Shown here: piece after piece, positions 1-8,639 of the stretch | Layout: the number at the start of each line of letters is the position of its first letter | Position numbering within the stretch: the first letter of the stretch is position 1 | From: Melastoma dodecandrum | Taxonomy: Eukaryota; Streptophyta; Magnoliopsida; Myrtales; Melastomataceae | Direction of reading: 5' to 3' | DNA length: 64,000 nt | Assembly: GCA_029817715.1 (NCBI GenBank) | Contig: JARUPY010000105.1 | Location: 40,752-104,751 of the forward strand | The notes under the pieces: generated by a model | Database searches by the model: none | Told to the model about the DNA's origin: nothing | The model's input: only the letters and a program-made list of their open reading frames with translations | Made by a program: the position numbers and the translations under genes

Positions 1-283
1 GCCGTGGGGCTGCGCCCCGAGGCGCTCCGGCGCGGGGCGGGGCGCGGGCCTCGACGGCGAGGGCCGGGTGACGCTCGTCGAGGATCTCGGGGGCGAACTC
101 GTGGTCTACCTCGACGCGGGCGGCACGCCCCTGGTCATGGCCTATCCGATCGCCGGCGCGGAGGCGCCGGTCGCCGAGGCCGTCGTCCCCGTCACGGTGG
201 ATCCCGCCGACCTGCTGCTCTTCGACGCCGCGACCGGCCGACGCCTCCGCGACGCCCGGCCCCGGGGAGGTGCCCATGGTTGA
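1..283 (+). CDS. ABC transporter ATP-binding protein, C-terminal fragment (TOBE region), probably frameshifted
   Basis: Only the 3' end of this gene lies in the window. Frame 1 opens with VGLRPEAL, a motif typical of the TOBE/OB-fold regulatory domain at the end of sugar-importer ATPases. From about base 50 the matching sequence continues in frame 2 (LVEDLGGELVVYLD, then VTVDPADLLLFDAATG) to the stop at 281-283. A single-base shift between roughly bases 35 and 50, inside a G/C-rich run, explains this. The end overlaps the start of the next ATPase gene by a few bases, so the two are co-transcribed. Two consecutive ATPases suggest an importer with a heterodimeric ATPase pair, as in rhizobial glycerol-type systems. 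The substrate is unknown. Confidence 0.6.
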   Translation, partial: PWGCAPRRSGAGRGAGLDGEGRVTLVEDLGGELVVYLDAGGTPLVMAYPIAGAEAPVAEAVVPVTVDPADLLLFDAATGRRLRDARPRGGAHG

Positions 284-1355
284 GATCGTCGTCGACCGGA
301 TCACCAAGCGCTTCGGCAGCTTCACCGCCATCGCGGATCTCGAGATCCGCTTCGGCGACGGCGAGGTCGCCTGCCTGCTCGGCCCCTCGGGCTGCGGCAA
401 GACCACGCTGATGCGCATGATCGCGGGGCTGGAGCGCCCGACCAGCGGGCGCATCCTGTTCGGCGAGCGGGACGTGACGGCGCTCCCGACCAGCCGGCGC
501 AACATCGGCATGGTGTTCCAGTACCCCGTCATGTACCCGACCCTGTCGGTCGAGGAGAATATCGCGCTGCCGCTCCGGCGGGACCGCGGCGTCTCGGCCG
601 CCGAGCGGGACCGGCGCGTCGCCGAGATGCTCGACGTGCTCGACATGGTCCCGCTGCGCGGCAGCTTCATCGACGCGCTCGACGCCGGCAACCGCCAGAA
701 GGTGGCGGTGGGGCGCGCCATCGCGCGGGGCTCGGCCATCGTGCTGTTCGACGAGCCGACCACCAACGTCGAGGTCAACGCCAAGCTGCACCTCATCCGC
801 GCCATCAAGGCCGTGATCGGCCGGACGCGGCAGACCATCGTCTACGTCACCCACGACCAGACGGAGGCCATGACGCTCGCGGACCGCATCGCGCTGATGT
901 TCGGCGGCAAGATCGTGCAGTACGACCGGCCCCACGCCCTCTACAACCTCCCGCGCAGCGAATTCGGCGGCTCGTTCATGGGGACGCCGGGCATGAACTT
1001 CGTACCGGCGACGCTCGACCGGGGCCGCATCGCTTCGCCGATCCTGGCCGAGCCCCTGGACGCGCCGCCCGGACTGCCGCCGGGCGCACCTCTCAAGCTC
1101 GGCATCCGCCCCGAATGGATCGTGATGCATGGCGCGGCCCGGCCCGGGACCGTCGCGGGCCGCCTCGTCGACCAGACGGTGGGCATCGCGGGCCGCTACC
1201 TGACGCGCGTGGCGCTCGGCGAGGCCGACGTGAAGGTCAAGACCGACGGCCGTCCCCCGGCGGCCCTGGGCGAGACCGTCCACCTCGCCGCCCGGCCGGA
1301 CAGGATCCTGCTCTACAGCGACTGGGTCCGGGTCGCGGCCGCGCCCGCCGGCTGA
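276..1355 (+). CDS. ABC transporter ATP-binding protein, carbohydrate-importer type with degenerate signature motif
   Basis: A 359-residue cytoplasmic ATPase of the MalK/UgpC type. It has Walker A GPSGCGKTT (near residue 38), a Q-loop (VFQYPVMYPT), Walker B IVLFDEPTTNVE, an H-loop (YVTHDQTEAM) and a C-terminal TOBE/OB region (LGIRPEWIV). The usual LSGGQ signature is replaced by ALDAGNRQKVAVGRA, so it keeps the helix but not LSGGQ. This is seen in some paired sugar or glycerol ATPases. ATG at 276 is preferred because GGGGAGG ends at 270; a GTG at 270 is the alternative. It overlaps the previous ATPase gene and lies 39 bp before a PfkB kinase, suggesting uptake of a sugar or polyol followed by phosphorylation. 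No permease is in the window. Confidence 0.85.
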   Translation: MVEIVVDRITKRFGSFTAIADLEIRFGDGEVACLLGPSGCGKTTLMRMIAGLERPTSGRILFGERDVTALPTSRRNIGMVFQYPVMYPTLSVEENIALPLRRDRGVSAAERDRRVAEMLDVLDMVPLRGSFIDALDAGNRQKVAVGRAIARGSAIVLFDEPTTNVEVNAKLHLIRAIKAVIGRTRQTIVYVTHDQTEAMTLADRIALMFGGKIVQYDRPHALYNLPRSEFGGSFMGTPGMNFVPATLDRGRIASPILAEPLDAPPGLPPGAPLKLGIRPEWIVMHGAARPGTVAGRLVDQTVGIAGRYLTRVALGEADVKVKTDGRPPAALGETVHLAARPDRILLYSDWVRVAAAPAG

Positions 1356-1394
1356 CCGACCACGCTCCCCGCAACCCCGCGCGAGACCCATCCC

Positions 1395-2333
1395 ATGCGC
1401 TACGACGCCTCCATCATCGGCCTCTACATCCTCGACATCCTGGGCCGCCCTGTGACGCAGATCCCCGAGCGCGGCGACGTCGCCTTCATCGAGGAGATCC
1501 GCCTGACGGTTGCGGGCACGGCCGGGGGCACGGTGGTGGATGCCGCGAAGCTCGGGCTGCGCTGCCTCGCCGTCGGCGCCGTGGGCGAGGACGAGAAGGC
1601 GGATTTCATGCTGGCGACCCTCGCCCGGCACGGCGTCGACACGAGCGCGATGCAGCGGCTGCCGGGCGTGCCGACCTCGGCCACGATCCTGAACGTCCGG
1701 CCGAACGGCGACCGGCCGGCCCTGCACGTGCGCGGCGCCTCCGACCACTTCGACGTGCCGCCCAGCCTCTACGACCAGGTGTTCGACGCCCCCATCGTCC
1801 ACCTCGGCGGCACGGGCCTGCTGCGCCGGCTCGACGGCGAGCCGAGCCGCCGGCTGCTGGCCGAGGCCAAGCGCCGCGGCCGCACCACGACCTTCGACCT
1901 CATCGCCGCGACGGCCGAGACGTTCCGCGACGTGGAGCCGCTGCTGCCCGTCATCGATTATTTCATGCCCTCGATCGAGGAGGCGCGGGACATGTCGGGC
2001 CGGGGATCGCCGGAGGATTGCGCGGCCTTCTTCCTCGACAGGGGGGCGACCTGCTGCGTCTTCACGCTGGGGGCGGAGGGGGCGGCCTACATCCACCGCG
2101 ACGGGACGCGCTTCACCGTGCCGGCCTACCCGATCACCGTGGTGGACACGACCGGATGCGGCGATGCTTTCGACGCCGGCTTCATCACCGCGCTGCATCG
2201 CGGCATGGATCCCGCGACCGGCGTCGCCTTCGCCCAGGCGGCGGCGGCCCTCGTGGCGGGCGGCCTCGGCTCCGATGCCGGCATCGTGGACTTCGACCGG
2301 ACCCTGGTCTTCATGCAGTCCCATCGCGCCTGA
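1395..2333 (+). CDS. PfkB-family carbohydrate kinase
   Basis: A 312-residue ribokinase/PfkB-fold kinase that phosphorylates a sugar or related alcohol with ATP. The C-terminal PfkB signature is clear: VVDTTGCGDAFDAGF near residue 250 contains the anion hole and the catalytic Asp. An N-terminal glycine-rich substrate region is also present (AGTAGGTVVDAAKLG). Cys replaces the more usual Ala in the DTxGAGD motif. It is full length and starts at an ATG. Sitting directly behind two sugar-type ABC ATPases suggests it phosphorylates the imported compound, but the substrate cannot be read from the sequence. The TPP riboswitch just downstream separates it from the thi genes. Confidence 0.85.
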   Translation: MRYDASIIGLYILDILGRPVTQIPERGDVAFIEEIRLTVAGTAGGTVVDAAKLGLRCLAVGAVGEDEKADFMLATLARHGVDTSAMQRLPGVPTSATILNVRPNGDRPALHVRGASDHFDVPPSLYDQVFDAPIVHLGGTGLLRRLDGEPSRRLLAEAKRRGRTTTFDLIAATAETFRDVEPLLPVIDYFMPSIEEARDMSGRGSPEDCAAFFLDRGATCCVFTLGAEGAAYIHRDGTRFTVPAYPITVVDTTGCGDAFDAGFITALHRGMDPATGVAFAQAAAALVAGGLGSDAGIVDFDRTLVFMQSHRA

Positions 2334-2388
2334 ACCCGCGGGCCCGCCCATCTTGACCCCGGGGCGTCGAGGCGCCATCTCCTCTGTC

Positions 2389-2495
2389 GTTCCACGGAGA
2401 TCCCCGGCAAGGGGCTGAGACACCGCTGGGCCTCCCCGGGGCGGCGCGGAAATCCATCGAACCTGATCCGGTTTGCACCGGCGTAGGGATGGAAC
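2389..2495. promoter_or_regulatory. TPP riboswitch (thi box), plus strand
   Basis: On the plus strand, GGGGCTGAGA (2411-2420) and ACCTGATCCGGTTTGCACCG followed by GCGTAGGGA (2461-2489) are the two hallmark pyrophosphate- and pyrimidine-binding segments of the thiamine pyrophosphate aptamer. Closing helix P1 can form between GTTCC (2389-2393) and GGAAC (2491-2495). It lies about 100 bases before the thiO start, so thiamine pyrophosphate should repress thiOSGE. The family assignment is secure. Whether it acts on transcription or translation is not visible. Confidence 0.93.
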
Positions 2496-2593
2496 CGGCC
2501 CCGCCTCGCTGCACCGCCGGTTGTCCCGAACCGCCCGCGAACCCATGGCGAGACCGGCAGGCCCCCGCGCCTGCCCGAGGGGGAGTGGATGCC

Positions 2594-3817
2594 ATGGCGG
2601 GTGCGCCCGTCCTGTTCAACGGCCTCGGCGCCCTGCCCCGCCCGGCCTCGGCAGCGCCGCCGGCCGTGCCGCCGCGGGTCGACGCGGCGGTGATCGGCGC
2701 GGGCGTGATCGGCCTGTCGGTGGCTTGGCGCCTCGCCGGCCGGGGCCTCTCGGTCGCGGTCTTCGACGCCGGGCCGGCGGGCGGCGGCACGAGTTCGGCC
2801 GCCACCGGCATGCTGGCCGCCGCCGCCGAGCACGAGCCGGGCGGCGATCCGCTGCTGGCGCTGGCGCAGGAAAGCCTCGCGCTCTGGCCGGCCTTCCGCG
2901 ACGCGCTCGAGGCCGATGCCGGATCGTCCATCGATTACTGGGCGAAGGGCACCCTCGTGGTGGCGGTCGGCCGCGACGAGGTCGACCGCCTGAGGGCCCG
3001 CCACGCCCTGCAGCTGCGCGCCGGCCTCGACGCGCGCTGGCTCGGTGGCGCCGCCCTGCGCGAGCTCGAACCCGGGCTCCGCCCCAACGTGGCGGGCGGC
3101 ATCCTGTGCCCCGGCGACCACCAGGTCGACCCCCGCCTCACCGTGGCGGCGCTGACGTCCGCGGTCCTCGCCCGCGGCGGCCTGATCGTCGAAGGCGCCC
3201 CGGTCGAGCGGCTCGACGCGAGCGGCGGCACCGTGACGGGCGTCGTGGTCGCCGGGCAGCTCTGCCGCGCCGGCACGACCGTGCTGGCGAGCGGCGCCGC
3301 GGCGGCCTCCGGAGGGCTCCTGCCCGCCGGGCTGAACCTGCCGCTGCGCCCGCTCAAGGGCCAGTCCATGGCGCTGCGCGCCCGGCCCCAGTTCGGCCGG
3401 AACCAGCCCCTGCCCGTCGACCACGTCGTCTGGACCGCGGAAGTCCATATCGCGCCGAAATCGGACGGGCGCATGATCGTCGGCGCCACCATGGAAGAGG
3501 CCGGGTTCGACGCCGCCGTCACGGCGGGCGGCCTCTACGCGCTGCTCGACGGCGTCCGGCGGGCGCTGCCGGGGATCGAGGAGATGGCGGTCGAGAGCGT
3601 CTGGGCGGGGTTCCGCCCCACCACCGAGGACGACGCGCCCGTGCTCGGCTCCACGCCCGTGCCGGGGCTCGCGGTCGCGGCCGGCCACCACCGCAACGGC
3701 TACCTTCTGGCGCCCGTGACGGCGCGGGCGCTCGAAGCCGCGATCGTCGACGGCCGCCTGGAGGGCGCCGCGGCCGGCTTCGGCATCGGACGCTTTCAAC
3801 GGCGAGAAGGGGAGTGA
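2594..3817 (+). CDS. thiO: Glycine oxidase ThiO
   Basis: A 407-residue FAD-dependent D-amino acid oxidase-fold enzyme. It oxidises glycine to the imine (dehydroglycine) used to build the thiazole of thiamine. The N-terminal dinucleotide-binding motif is GAGVIGLSVAW (residues about 31-41), and a C-terminal FAD-contacting segment reads VWAGFRPTTEDDAPVLG then AAGHHRNGYLL. ATG at 2594 is chosen because GAGGGGAG ends about 8 bases upstream; an in-frame ATG at 2489 lies at the edge of the TPP aptamer and would add an unlikely Pro-rich tail. It is the first gene of the riboswitch-controlled operon, 4 bp before thiS. Confidence 0.92.
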   Translation: MAGAPVLFNGLGALPRPASAAPPAVPPRVDAAVIGAGVIGLSVAWRLAGRGLSVAVFDAGPAGGGTSSAATGMLAAAAEHEPGGDPLLALAQESLALWPAFRDALEADAGSSIDYWAKGTLVVAVGRDEVDRLRARHALQLRAGLDARWLGGAALRELEPGLRPNVAGGILCPGDHQVDPRLTVAALTSAVLARGGLIVEGAPVERLDASGGTVTGVVVAGQLCRAGTTVLASGAAAASGGLLPAGLNLPLRPLKGQSMALRARPQFGRNQPLPVDHVVWTAEVHIAPKSDGRMIVGATMEEAGFDAAVTAGGLYALLDGVRRALPGIEEMAVESVWAGFRPTTEDDAPVLGSTPVPGLAVAAGHHRNGYLLAPVTARALEAAIVDGRLEGAAAGFGIGRFQRREGE

Positions 3818-3821
3818 GGGC

Positions 3822-4034
3822 ATGAGGCTCGTGGTCAACGGCGAGGACCGGCAGACCGAGGCGCGCAACCTGGCGACCCTCTGGGCGGCCGAGACCGAGC
3901 ATCTCGCGCCGGACTCCCGCCGCGGCTTAGCCATCGCGCTCAACGGCGAGGTGGTGCGGGCGGCGCGCTGGGACGAGACGACCATCGACGAGGGCGACCG
4001 GGTGGAGATCATCCGCGCCGTAGCGGGAGGCTGA
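3822..4034 (+). CDS. thiS: Sulfur-carrier protein ThiS
   Basis: A 70-residue ubiquitin-like protein ending in Gly-Gly (EIIRAVAGG). The C-terminal glycine is adenylated and turned into a thiocarboxylate that donates sulfur to ThiG. The start MRLVVNGED and the internal [11 protein letters not shown] pattern are typical of ThiS. It sits between thiO and thiG with gaps of 4 bp and 1 bp, so the three are almost certainly translated from one mRNA under the TPP riboswitch. Confidence 0.93.
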   Translation: MRLVVNGEDRQTEARNLATLWAAETEHLAPDSRRGLAIALNGEVVRAARWDETTIDEGDRVEIIRAVAGG

Positions 4035-4035
4035 C

Positions 4036-4818
4036 ATGATGACCGACACGACCGACGACGCGCTCGTCATCGCGGGGCAGCGCTTCGCGTCCCGGCTGAT
4101 CCTCGGCACCGCGGGCTACCCGACGCAGCGCATCATGGCGGACGCCGTCGCGGCCTCGGGCTGCGACATGGTCACGGTGTCGATGCGGCGGATCTCGCTC
4201 GCCGGCCATGGGTCCGACACGGTGAGCCTGCTCAAGGGCCTGCGCTTCCTGCCCAATACGGCCGGCTGCGAGACGGCGCGCGACGCCATCCTGACGGCGG
4301 AACTCGGCCGGGAAGCGCTCGGCACCGACTGGGTCAAGCTCGAGATCATCGGCGACCGGGAAACCCTCTATCCCGACGCCGCCGAACTGCTGAAGGCCAC
4401 CGAAGACCTCGTCGAGCGGGGCTTCACGGTCCTGCCCTACTGCTTTTCGGACCCCGTCCTGTGCCAGCGCCTGGCCGACCGCGGCGCCGCGGCCGTGATG
4501 CCGCTCGGCTCGCTGATCGGCTCGGGCCTCGGCGTGTCCGACCCGGCGCTGCTGGAGCACCTGTGCCGCCGCTCGCCCGTGCCGGTGATCGTCGACGCCG
4601 GCCTCGGCACGGCCTCGGACGCGACGATCGCCATGGAGCTCGGGGCCGCGGCGGTGCTGCTCAACACGGCGGTCTCCAAGGCCGACGATCCGGTGCTGAT
4701 GGCCCGCGCCTTCCGCCACGCCGTGGAGGCGGGACGGCTGGCGCATCGCGCCGGCCGCATCCCGGCGCGGCGGCGCGCCGAACCGTCGAGCCCGCAGATG
4801 GGCCTCGTCGGGTCGTGA
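4036..4818 (+). CDS. thiG: Thiazole synthase ThiG
   Basis: A 260-residue TIM-barrel enzyme that condenses 1-deoxy-xylulose-5-phosphate, dehydroglycine and ThiS thiocarboxylate into the thiazole phosphate of thiamine. The family core is intact: [12 protein letters not shown] at the start, the Schiff-base lysine in [10 protein letters not shown], and late phosphate-binding segments ([31 protein letters not shown]). GGGAGG ends 5 bases before the first of two tandem ATG codons. The stop overlaps the proposed GTG start of thiE. Confidence 0.94.
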   Translation: MMTDTTDDALVIAGQRFASRLILGTAGYPTQRIMADAVAASGCDMVTVSMRRISLAGHGSDTVSLLKGLRFLPNTAGCETARDAILTAELGREALGTDWVKLEIIGDRETLYPDAAELLKATEDLVERGFTVLPYCFSDPVLCQRLADRGAAAVMPLGSLIGSGLGVSDPALLEHLCRRSPVPVIVDAGLGTASDATIAMELGAAAVLLNTAVSKADDPVLMARAFRHAVEAGRLAHRAGRIPARRRAEPSSPQMGLVGS

Positions 4819-5415
4819 GGGCCCTGCCGGCGCGGGTGCTGGTCGTCACCGACCGTCACCAGGCGGCGAGGCCGCTGCCGGCCCTGGCCGAGGACCTCGT
4901 CGGCGCGGGCCTGCGCTGGTTCTGGCTTGCGCGACAGGGACCTGCCCGCCGAGGAGCGGCGCGCGCTGGCCCTCGACCTCGCGACCCGGCTCGCCCGGCG
5001 CGGCGCGACCCTGACGATCGGGGCCGACGCCGCCCTCGCGGCGGATTGCGGCGCGGGCCTCCATCTCGGCGCCGGGGGCGACGTCGCGGCGGCCCGGCGG
5101 CTCCTGGGGCCGCGCGCCCTGATCGGCGTCTCGGCCCACGGCCCCGCCGAGCTCCGCGCCGCCCGCGACGCCGGCGCCGATTACGCGACGCTGAGCCCGA
5201 TCTTCGCCTCGCGCAGCAAGCCCGGCTACGGGCCGGCGCTGGGCCTCGACGCCCTGCGCGCCGCCGCCGGGCTCGGCCTGCCCCTCCTGGCGCTCGGCGG
5301 TGTCACGGCGGCCCGGGCGCGGGACTGCCTCGCGGCGGGTGCCGACGGCGTGGCCGTGATGGGCGAGGCGATGCGGGCCGCGCCCTCCGCGCTGGCGCCG
5401 CTGGCGCGGCTGTGA
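4815..5415 (+). CDS. thiE: Thiamine phosphate synthase ThiE, interrupted by a +1 frameshift
   Basis: ThiE joins the thiazole and pyrimidine phosphates to give thiamine phosphate. The N-terminus ([15 protein letters not shown]) reads in one frame from a GTG at 4815, overlapping the thiG stop. From about 4928 the rest reads in the next frame: [72 protein letters not shown]. These are the expected substrate- and phosphate-binding segments. One extra base near 4927 (a doubled T in a GGCTTGCG context) accounts for the break. Without it the protein would be about 200 residues, the normal ThiE length. Sequencing error is as likely as a real mutation. Confidence 0.82.
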
Positions 5416-5486
5416 GCCGGCTTGCCAAAGCGCGCCCGAGCCGCGACACCTCCCGCGCCCTCCATCCCCGCCCGCGAGGCCGCGCC

Positions 5487-6635
5487 GTGAACCCCGTCTT
5501 CGCCGACCTGCCCGTCACGATCTTCGAGACCATGTCGCGCCTGGCGCTGCGGCACGGGGCCGTCAACCTCGGCCAGGGCTTTCCCGAGGACCCCGGTCCG
5601 CTCGACCTGCGCCGGGCCGCCGCCGAGGCCGTGGTCGAGGGCTCGAACCAGTATCCGCCCATGATGGGCCTGCCCGAGCTGCGGCAGGCCGTGGCCGAGC
5701 ACTACAACCGCGTCCAGGGCCTGGCGCTCGGCGCCGAGGACGTCATGGTGACGTCGGGGGCGACGGAGGCCCTGGCGGGGGCGCTGCTCGCCCTGATCGC
5801 GCCCGGCGACGAGGTCGTGCTGTTCCAGCCCATGTACGACGCCTACCTGCCGCTCGTGCGCCGCGCCGGCGGCGTGCCGCGCTTCGTCACGCTGAAGCCG
5901 CCGCACTGGGACTTCACCGACGACGACCTCGCGGCCGCCTTCTCGCCGCGCACGCGGGTGGTGCTGTTCAACTCCCCCCTCAATCCCTCCGGCACGGTGT
6001 TCCCGCGCGCCGCGCTGGAGCGGTTGGCGCGCTTCTGCATTCGCCACGACGCCGTCGCGCTCTGCGACGAGGTCTGGGAACACATCGTCTTCGATGGGGC
6101 GGAGCACGTCCCCATGGCGTCGGTGTCCGGCATGGCGGAGCGCACCGTCAAGGTGGGGTCGGCGGGCAAGATCTTCGGCCTGACGGGGTGGAAGGTGGGT
6201 TTCGTGGTGGCGCCGCCCGCCCTGATGCCCGTGCTGAGCCGCGCCCACCAGTTCCTCACCTTCACGACGCCGCCGAACCTGCAGAGCGCCGTGGCCTTCG
6301 GGCTCGGCAAGCCCGAATCCCATTTCGCCGCCATGCGGGCCGACCTCCAGCGCTCGCGCGACCGGCTGGCCGCCGGCCTCGCCGAGCGCGGCTTCGCGGT
6401 GCTGCCGACGGCCGGCACCTATTTCCTCAACGTCGACCTCGCGCCCCTCGGCGTCACCGACGACGTCGCCTTCTGCCGCCGCCTGGTGGCCGAGCGCGGC
6501 GTCGCGGCCGTGCCGGTCTCGGCCTTCTACGCCGAGGATGCCGTGCGCAGCGTGGTGCGCTTCTGCTTCGCCAAGACCGATGCGACGCTCGACGCCGCGC
6601 TGGCGCGGTTGGAGGGGATGGTGAGGGCTCCGTGA
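5487..6635 (+). CDS. PLP-dependent class I/II aminotransferase
   Basis: A 382-residue fold-type I aminotransferase. It shows the substrate-binding NLGQGFPE start, the VTSGATEAL phosphate-side motif, FNSPLNPSGTVF (the N-x-P-x-N-P-[ST]-G block), CDEVWEHIVFDG with the PLP-ring Asp, and the PLP lysine in SAGKIFGLTGWKVGFV. The final arginine region is VRFCFAKTDATL. It resembles the YbdL/DapC-like subgroup acting on methionine, N-succinyl-diaminopimelate or similar substrates; the exact substrate is not decidable. GTG at 5487 is used because the conserved start NPVFADLPVTIFETMS follows at once. It lies 71 bp after thiE, possibly in the same transcript. Confidence 0.85.
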   Translation: MNPVFADLPVTIFETMSRLALRHGAVNLGQGFPEDPGPLDLRRAAAEAVVEGSNQYPPMMGLPELRQAVAEHYNRVQGLALGAEDVMVTSGATEALAGALLALIAPGDEVVLFQPMYDAYLPLVRRAGGVPRFVTLKPPHWDFTDDDLAAAFSPRTRVVLFNSPLNPSGTVFPRAALERLARFCIRHDAVALCDEVWEHIVFDGAEHVPMASVSGMAERTVKVGSAGKIFGLTGWKVGFVVAPPALMPVLSRAHQFLTFTTPPNLQSAVAFGLGKPESHFAAMRADLQRSRDRLAAGLAERGFAVLPTAGTYFLNVDLAPLGVTDDVAFCRRLVAERGVAAVPVSAFYAEDAVRSVVRFCFAKTDATLDAALARLEGMVRAP

Positions 6636-6794
6636 GAGGCCGTGCGATCGCGCGTTCGGGATCCGTCCGGACGTGTCGCGCTGGTGCTCCGAAGACCGCC
6701 GCCGACGCTCGCATGCGCTGGACCTTCAGGACGTGACCACCTAACGTTTCGCGGGCCTGCCGCTCGGCCCAAAGGCCCTGACCGGAGCTCCGAC

Positions 6795-7328
6795 ATGGCC
6801 CTCGCCGACACGATCCATGATCTCCTCACGCAGCAAAAGATCCGATCGACAAACGATTCGGACAAGAGCGTGCTCCTTGCCGATTGGCAACGTGATGTGA
6901 CCGAAGTCCTGGCCCGGATCCAGGCGACGATACAGCCCTTCATAGCCGATGGATCCGCGGTCGCCGTCTCGGGAACTGTGAAGATCGACGAAGATCTGCT
7001 CGGGACTTACGAGGCACCGCAACTGGCTTTCACCATCGCGAATCGGCGGATCATAGCCGCGCCGGTCGCCCGCGTGACCTTCGGAGGGACCGGACGCATC
7101 GATCTCTACCGGGCCGATCGTCCCTCAGAACGGGACCGCTTCCTGATCGTGCGGGAGGCAGGCGAAGCCGAGACAGCCTCGCTTGCCTGGCTCATGGAAA
7201 ACAAGGATGAGGTGCCCCCGGACGCGCTGCTGCCGCTTCGTTCGATCCGGCGGAGCAGCCGCCGTTTCTACCCTTTTTCGCAAGCCGTCATCGAGAGCGC
7301 GATCGATTACCTGCTCAGGATGAGGTGA
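6795..7328 (+). CDS. Uncharacterised protein, first gene of a lower-G+C two-gene module
   Basis: A 177-residue soluble protein with no family I can name. The N-terminal third is helical (ALADTIHDLL, DWQRDVTEVLARIQATIQPF). The middle is beta-rich (VAVSGTVKI, LAFTIANRRIIAAPVARVTF, RIDLYRAD), and the end is basic and helical. No signal peptide or membrane segment is visible. The ATG at 6795 follows a GGAG. Base composition is visibly less G+C-rich than the flanking thi and aro genes. The next gene starts 8 bp later, so the two look co-transcribed and may work together. Confidence 0.7.
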   Translation: MALADTIHDLLTQQKIRSTNDSDKSVLLADWQRDVTEVLARIQATIQPFIADGSAVAVSGTVKIDEDLLGTYEAPQLAFTIANRRIIAAPVARVTFGGTGRIDLYRADRPSERDRFLIVREAGEAETASLAWLMENKDEVPPDALLPLRSIRRSSRRFYPFSQAVIESAIDYLLRMR

Positions 7329-7335
7329 AGGCGCC

Positions 7336-7875
7336 ATGCCGAAGCCTACGGACCCGGTCGGCGAAGCGTTCCGACGCATCGAGATCCTGCGTAGCATCGT
7401 CCGCGCGGAACGGCTGCGGGCCGAGGCGAAGCCCTTCGACCGCCGCAACCGTGATCTCGGGCTCGTCGAAGAGGATATGCCGAGTCGTCTGGTCGAGGAC
7501 AGCATCGCGGAAACCTTCAACGCCCTGCAGACCCTCCTTGACCACTTGGCCGTCGCCCACATGGCCGCGGCTTTCGAGGAAGCGGCCAAGAGCCGGATGG
7601 GCACGATCATCGGCAACGCTCGCAGGGCGATCGAACGCGATCGAAAATCTGCGGATCGATGGCCCGCCGACCTGGTGCGCAGCAGCGAGAGCTTCGAAGG
7701 GCTGAGGGATCTCGGTAGCGTGCTGCCGCTGCAATCCGACGAGGCCAAGGCCTTCGCCCTGATCCGCGGCGTGCGTAACCGCTTCGGACATGCCGTCCAG
7801 ATCGATCGTCCGCCCGCCATCCCGGGAGAGGAGGCCTTGCCGATCCTCCTGGAATTGCTCGATCGGATCGCGTGA
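7336..7875 (+). CDS. HEPN/MtlR-like helical protein
   Basis: A 179-residue, almost entirely helical protein. Near the C-terminus GVRNRFGHAVQ contains the R-x4-H motif (RNRFGH) that marks HEPN-superfamily proteins, and the preceding LPLQSDEAKAFALIR resembles the MtlR (mannitol operon repressor)-like branch. HEPN domains with an intact motif are often RNases in toxin-antitoxin or defence modules, but MtlR-like members are regulators. Which applies here is unknown. It is 8 bp behind the previous unknown gene and shares its lower G+C content, so the pair may have been acquired together. Confidence 0.65.
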   Translation: MPKPTDPVGEAFRRIEILRSIVRAERLRAEAKPFDRRNRDLGLVEEDMPSRLVEDSIAETFNALQTLLDHLAVAHMAAAFEEAAKSRMGTIIGNARRAIERDRKSADRWPADLVRSSESFEGLRDLGSVLPLQSDEAKAFALIRGVRNRFGHAVQIDRPPAIPGEEALPILLELLDRIA

Positions 7876-7985
7876 TATCGTATCACGAGGCGCGCTCCGG
7901 ACTGCCGGGTTCGGTCGCGGGGCATCGCCCCTCATGCGCCCACACGGGATTAGCAACGCCCGTTCTCCGTGCTAAGGATCGCACC

Positions 7986-8639
7986 ATGAGGGCGACGGCG
8001 CAGTTCGGGGACCACGGGGGAGCGGAGCACGGCAGGGGCGGCCACGGCGGCGGATCCCGCGCCGAGATCTCCGCGCGGCCCGACATCGCCGCCAGGGCCT
8101 CCGCCATCCTGCGCCACCTCGGACCACGCCCCATCGTGCTGACCGGCATGATGGGGGCCGGCAAGACCGTGATGGGACGCCGCCTCGCCGCCCATCTCGG
8201 CCTCGATTTCGTCGACAGCGACATCGAGATCGAGACCGCCGCCGGCATGACGATCCCGGACATCTTCGCCCGGCACGGCGAGCCCTTCTTCCGCGACCGC
8301 GAGAACCGAGTCGTCGGCCGGCTGATCGGCGGCGGCGCGCGCATCGTCGCCACGGGCGGGGGCGCCTTCATCCATCCCGCCACGCGCGCCGCCATCAAAG
8401 CCGGGAGCTTCTCGGTTTGGATCAAGGCGGATTTCGACGTATTGATGCGCCGCGTGCGCAAGCGGTCCAACCGGCCGCTCCTGCGCACGCCCGACCCCGA
8501 AGGGACCCTGAAGCGCCTCATGGCCGAACGCTACCCCGTCTACGCGGAAGCCGATCTCACGGTCGAGTCGCGCGATTGTTCCCCCGACCTCATGGTGGAG
8601 CAGATGGCGAGCGCCATCGCGGGGCGCCTCGTCCCATGA
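7986..8639 (+). CDS. aroK: Shikimate kinase
   Basis: A 217-residue P-loop kinase that phosphorylates shikimate in the aromatic amino acid pathway. It has Walker A GMMGAGKT, the shikimate-binding Asp/Arg region (DFVDSDIEIE, then FFRDRENRVV), GGGAFI for the shikimate-contacting Gly-Gly-Gly, and the lid arginine in RSNRPLL. An extra N-terminal stretch of about 50 Gly/His-rich residues precedes the core, a feature of alphaproteobacterial AroK. ATG at 7986 is used; upstream in-frame codons would extend it with unconserved sequence. The stop overlaps the aroB start (ATGA). Confidence 0.93.
   Translation: MRATAQFGDHGGAEHGRGGHGGGSRAEISARPDIAARASAILRHLGPRPIVLTGMMGAGKTVMGRRLAAHLGLDFVDSDIEIETAAGMTIPDIFARHGEPFFRDRENRVVGRLIGGGARIVATGGGAFIHPATRAAIKAGSFSVWIKADFDVLMRRVRKRSNRPLLRTPDPEGTLKRLMAERYPVYAEADLTVESRDCSPDLMVEQMASAIAGRLVP

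Noticed and set aside
192..2546. A 784-codon open frame on the minus strand
   Set aside because: It is antisense to the ABC ATPase and PfkB genes, whose motifs are unmistakable. Very high G+C content keeps antisense frames open, and its translation is low-complexity Arg/Gly/Ala/His.
4461..6635. A 724-residue fusion of ThiG/ThiE sequence with an aminotransferase
   Set aside because: The long frame is a readthrough created by the extra base in thiE. The aminotransferase has its own GTG start at 5487.
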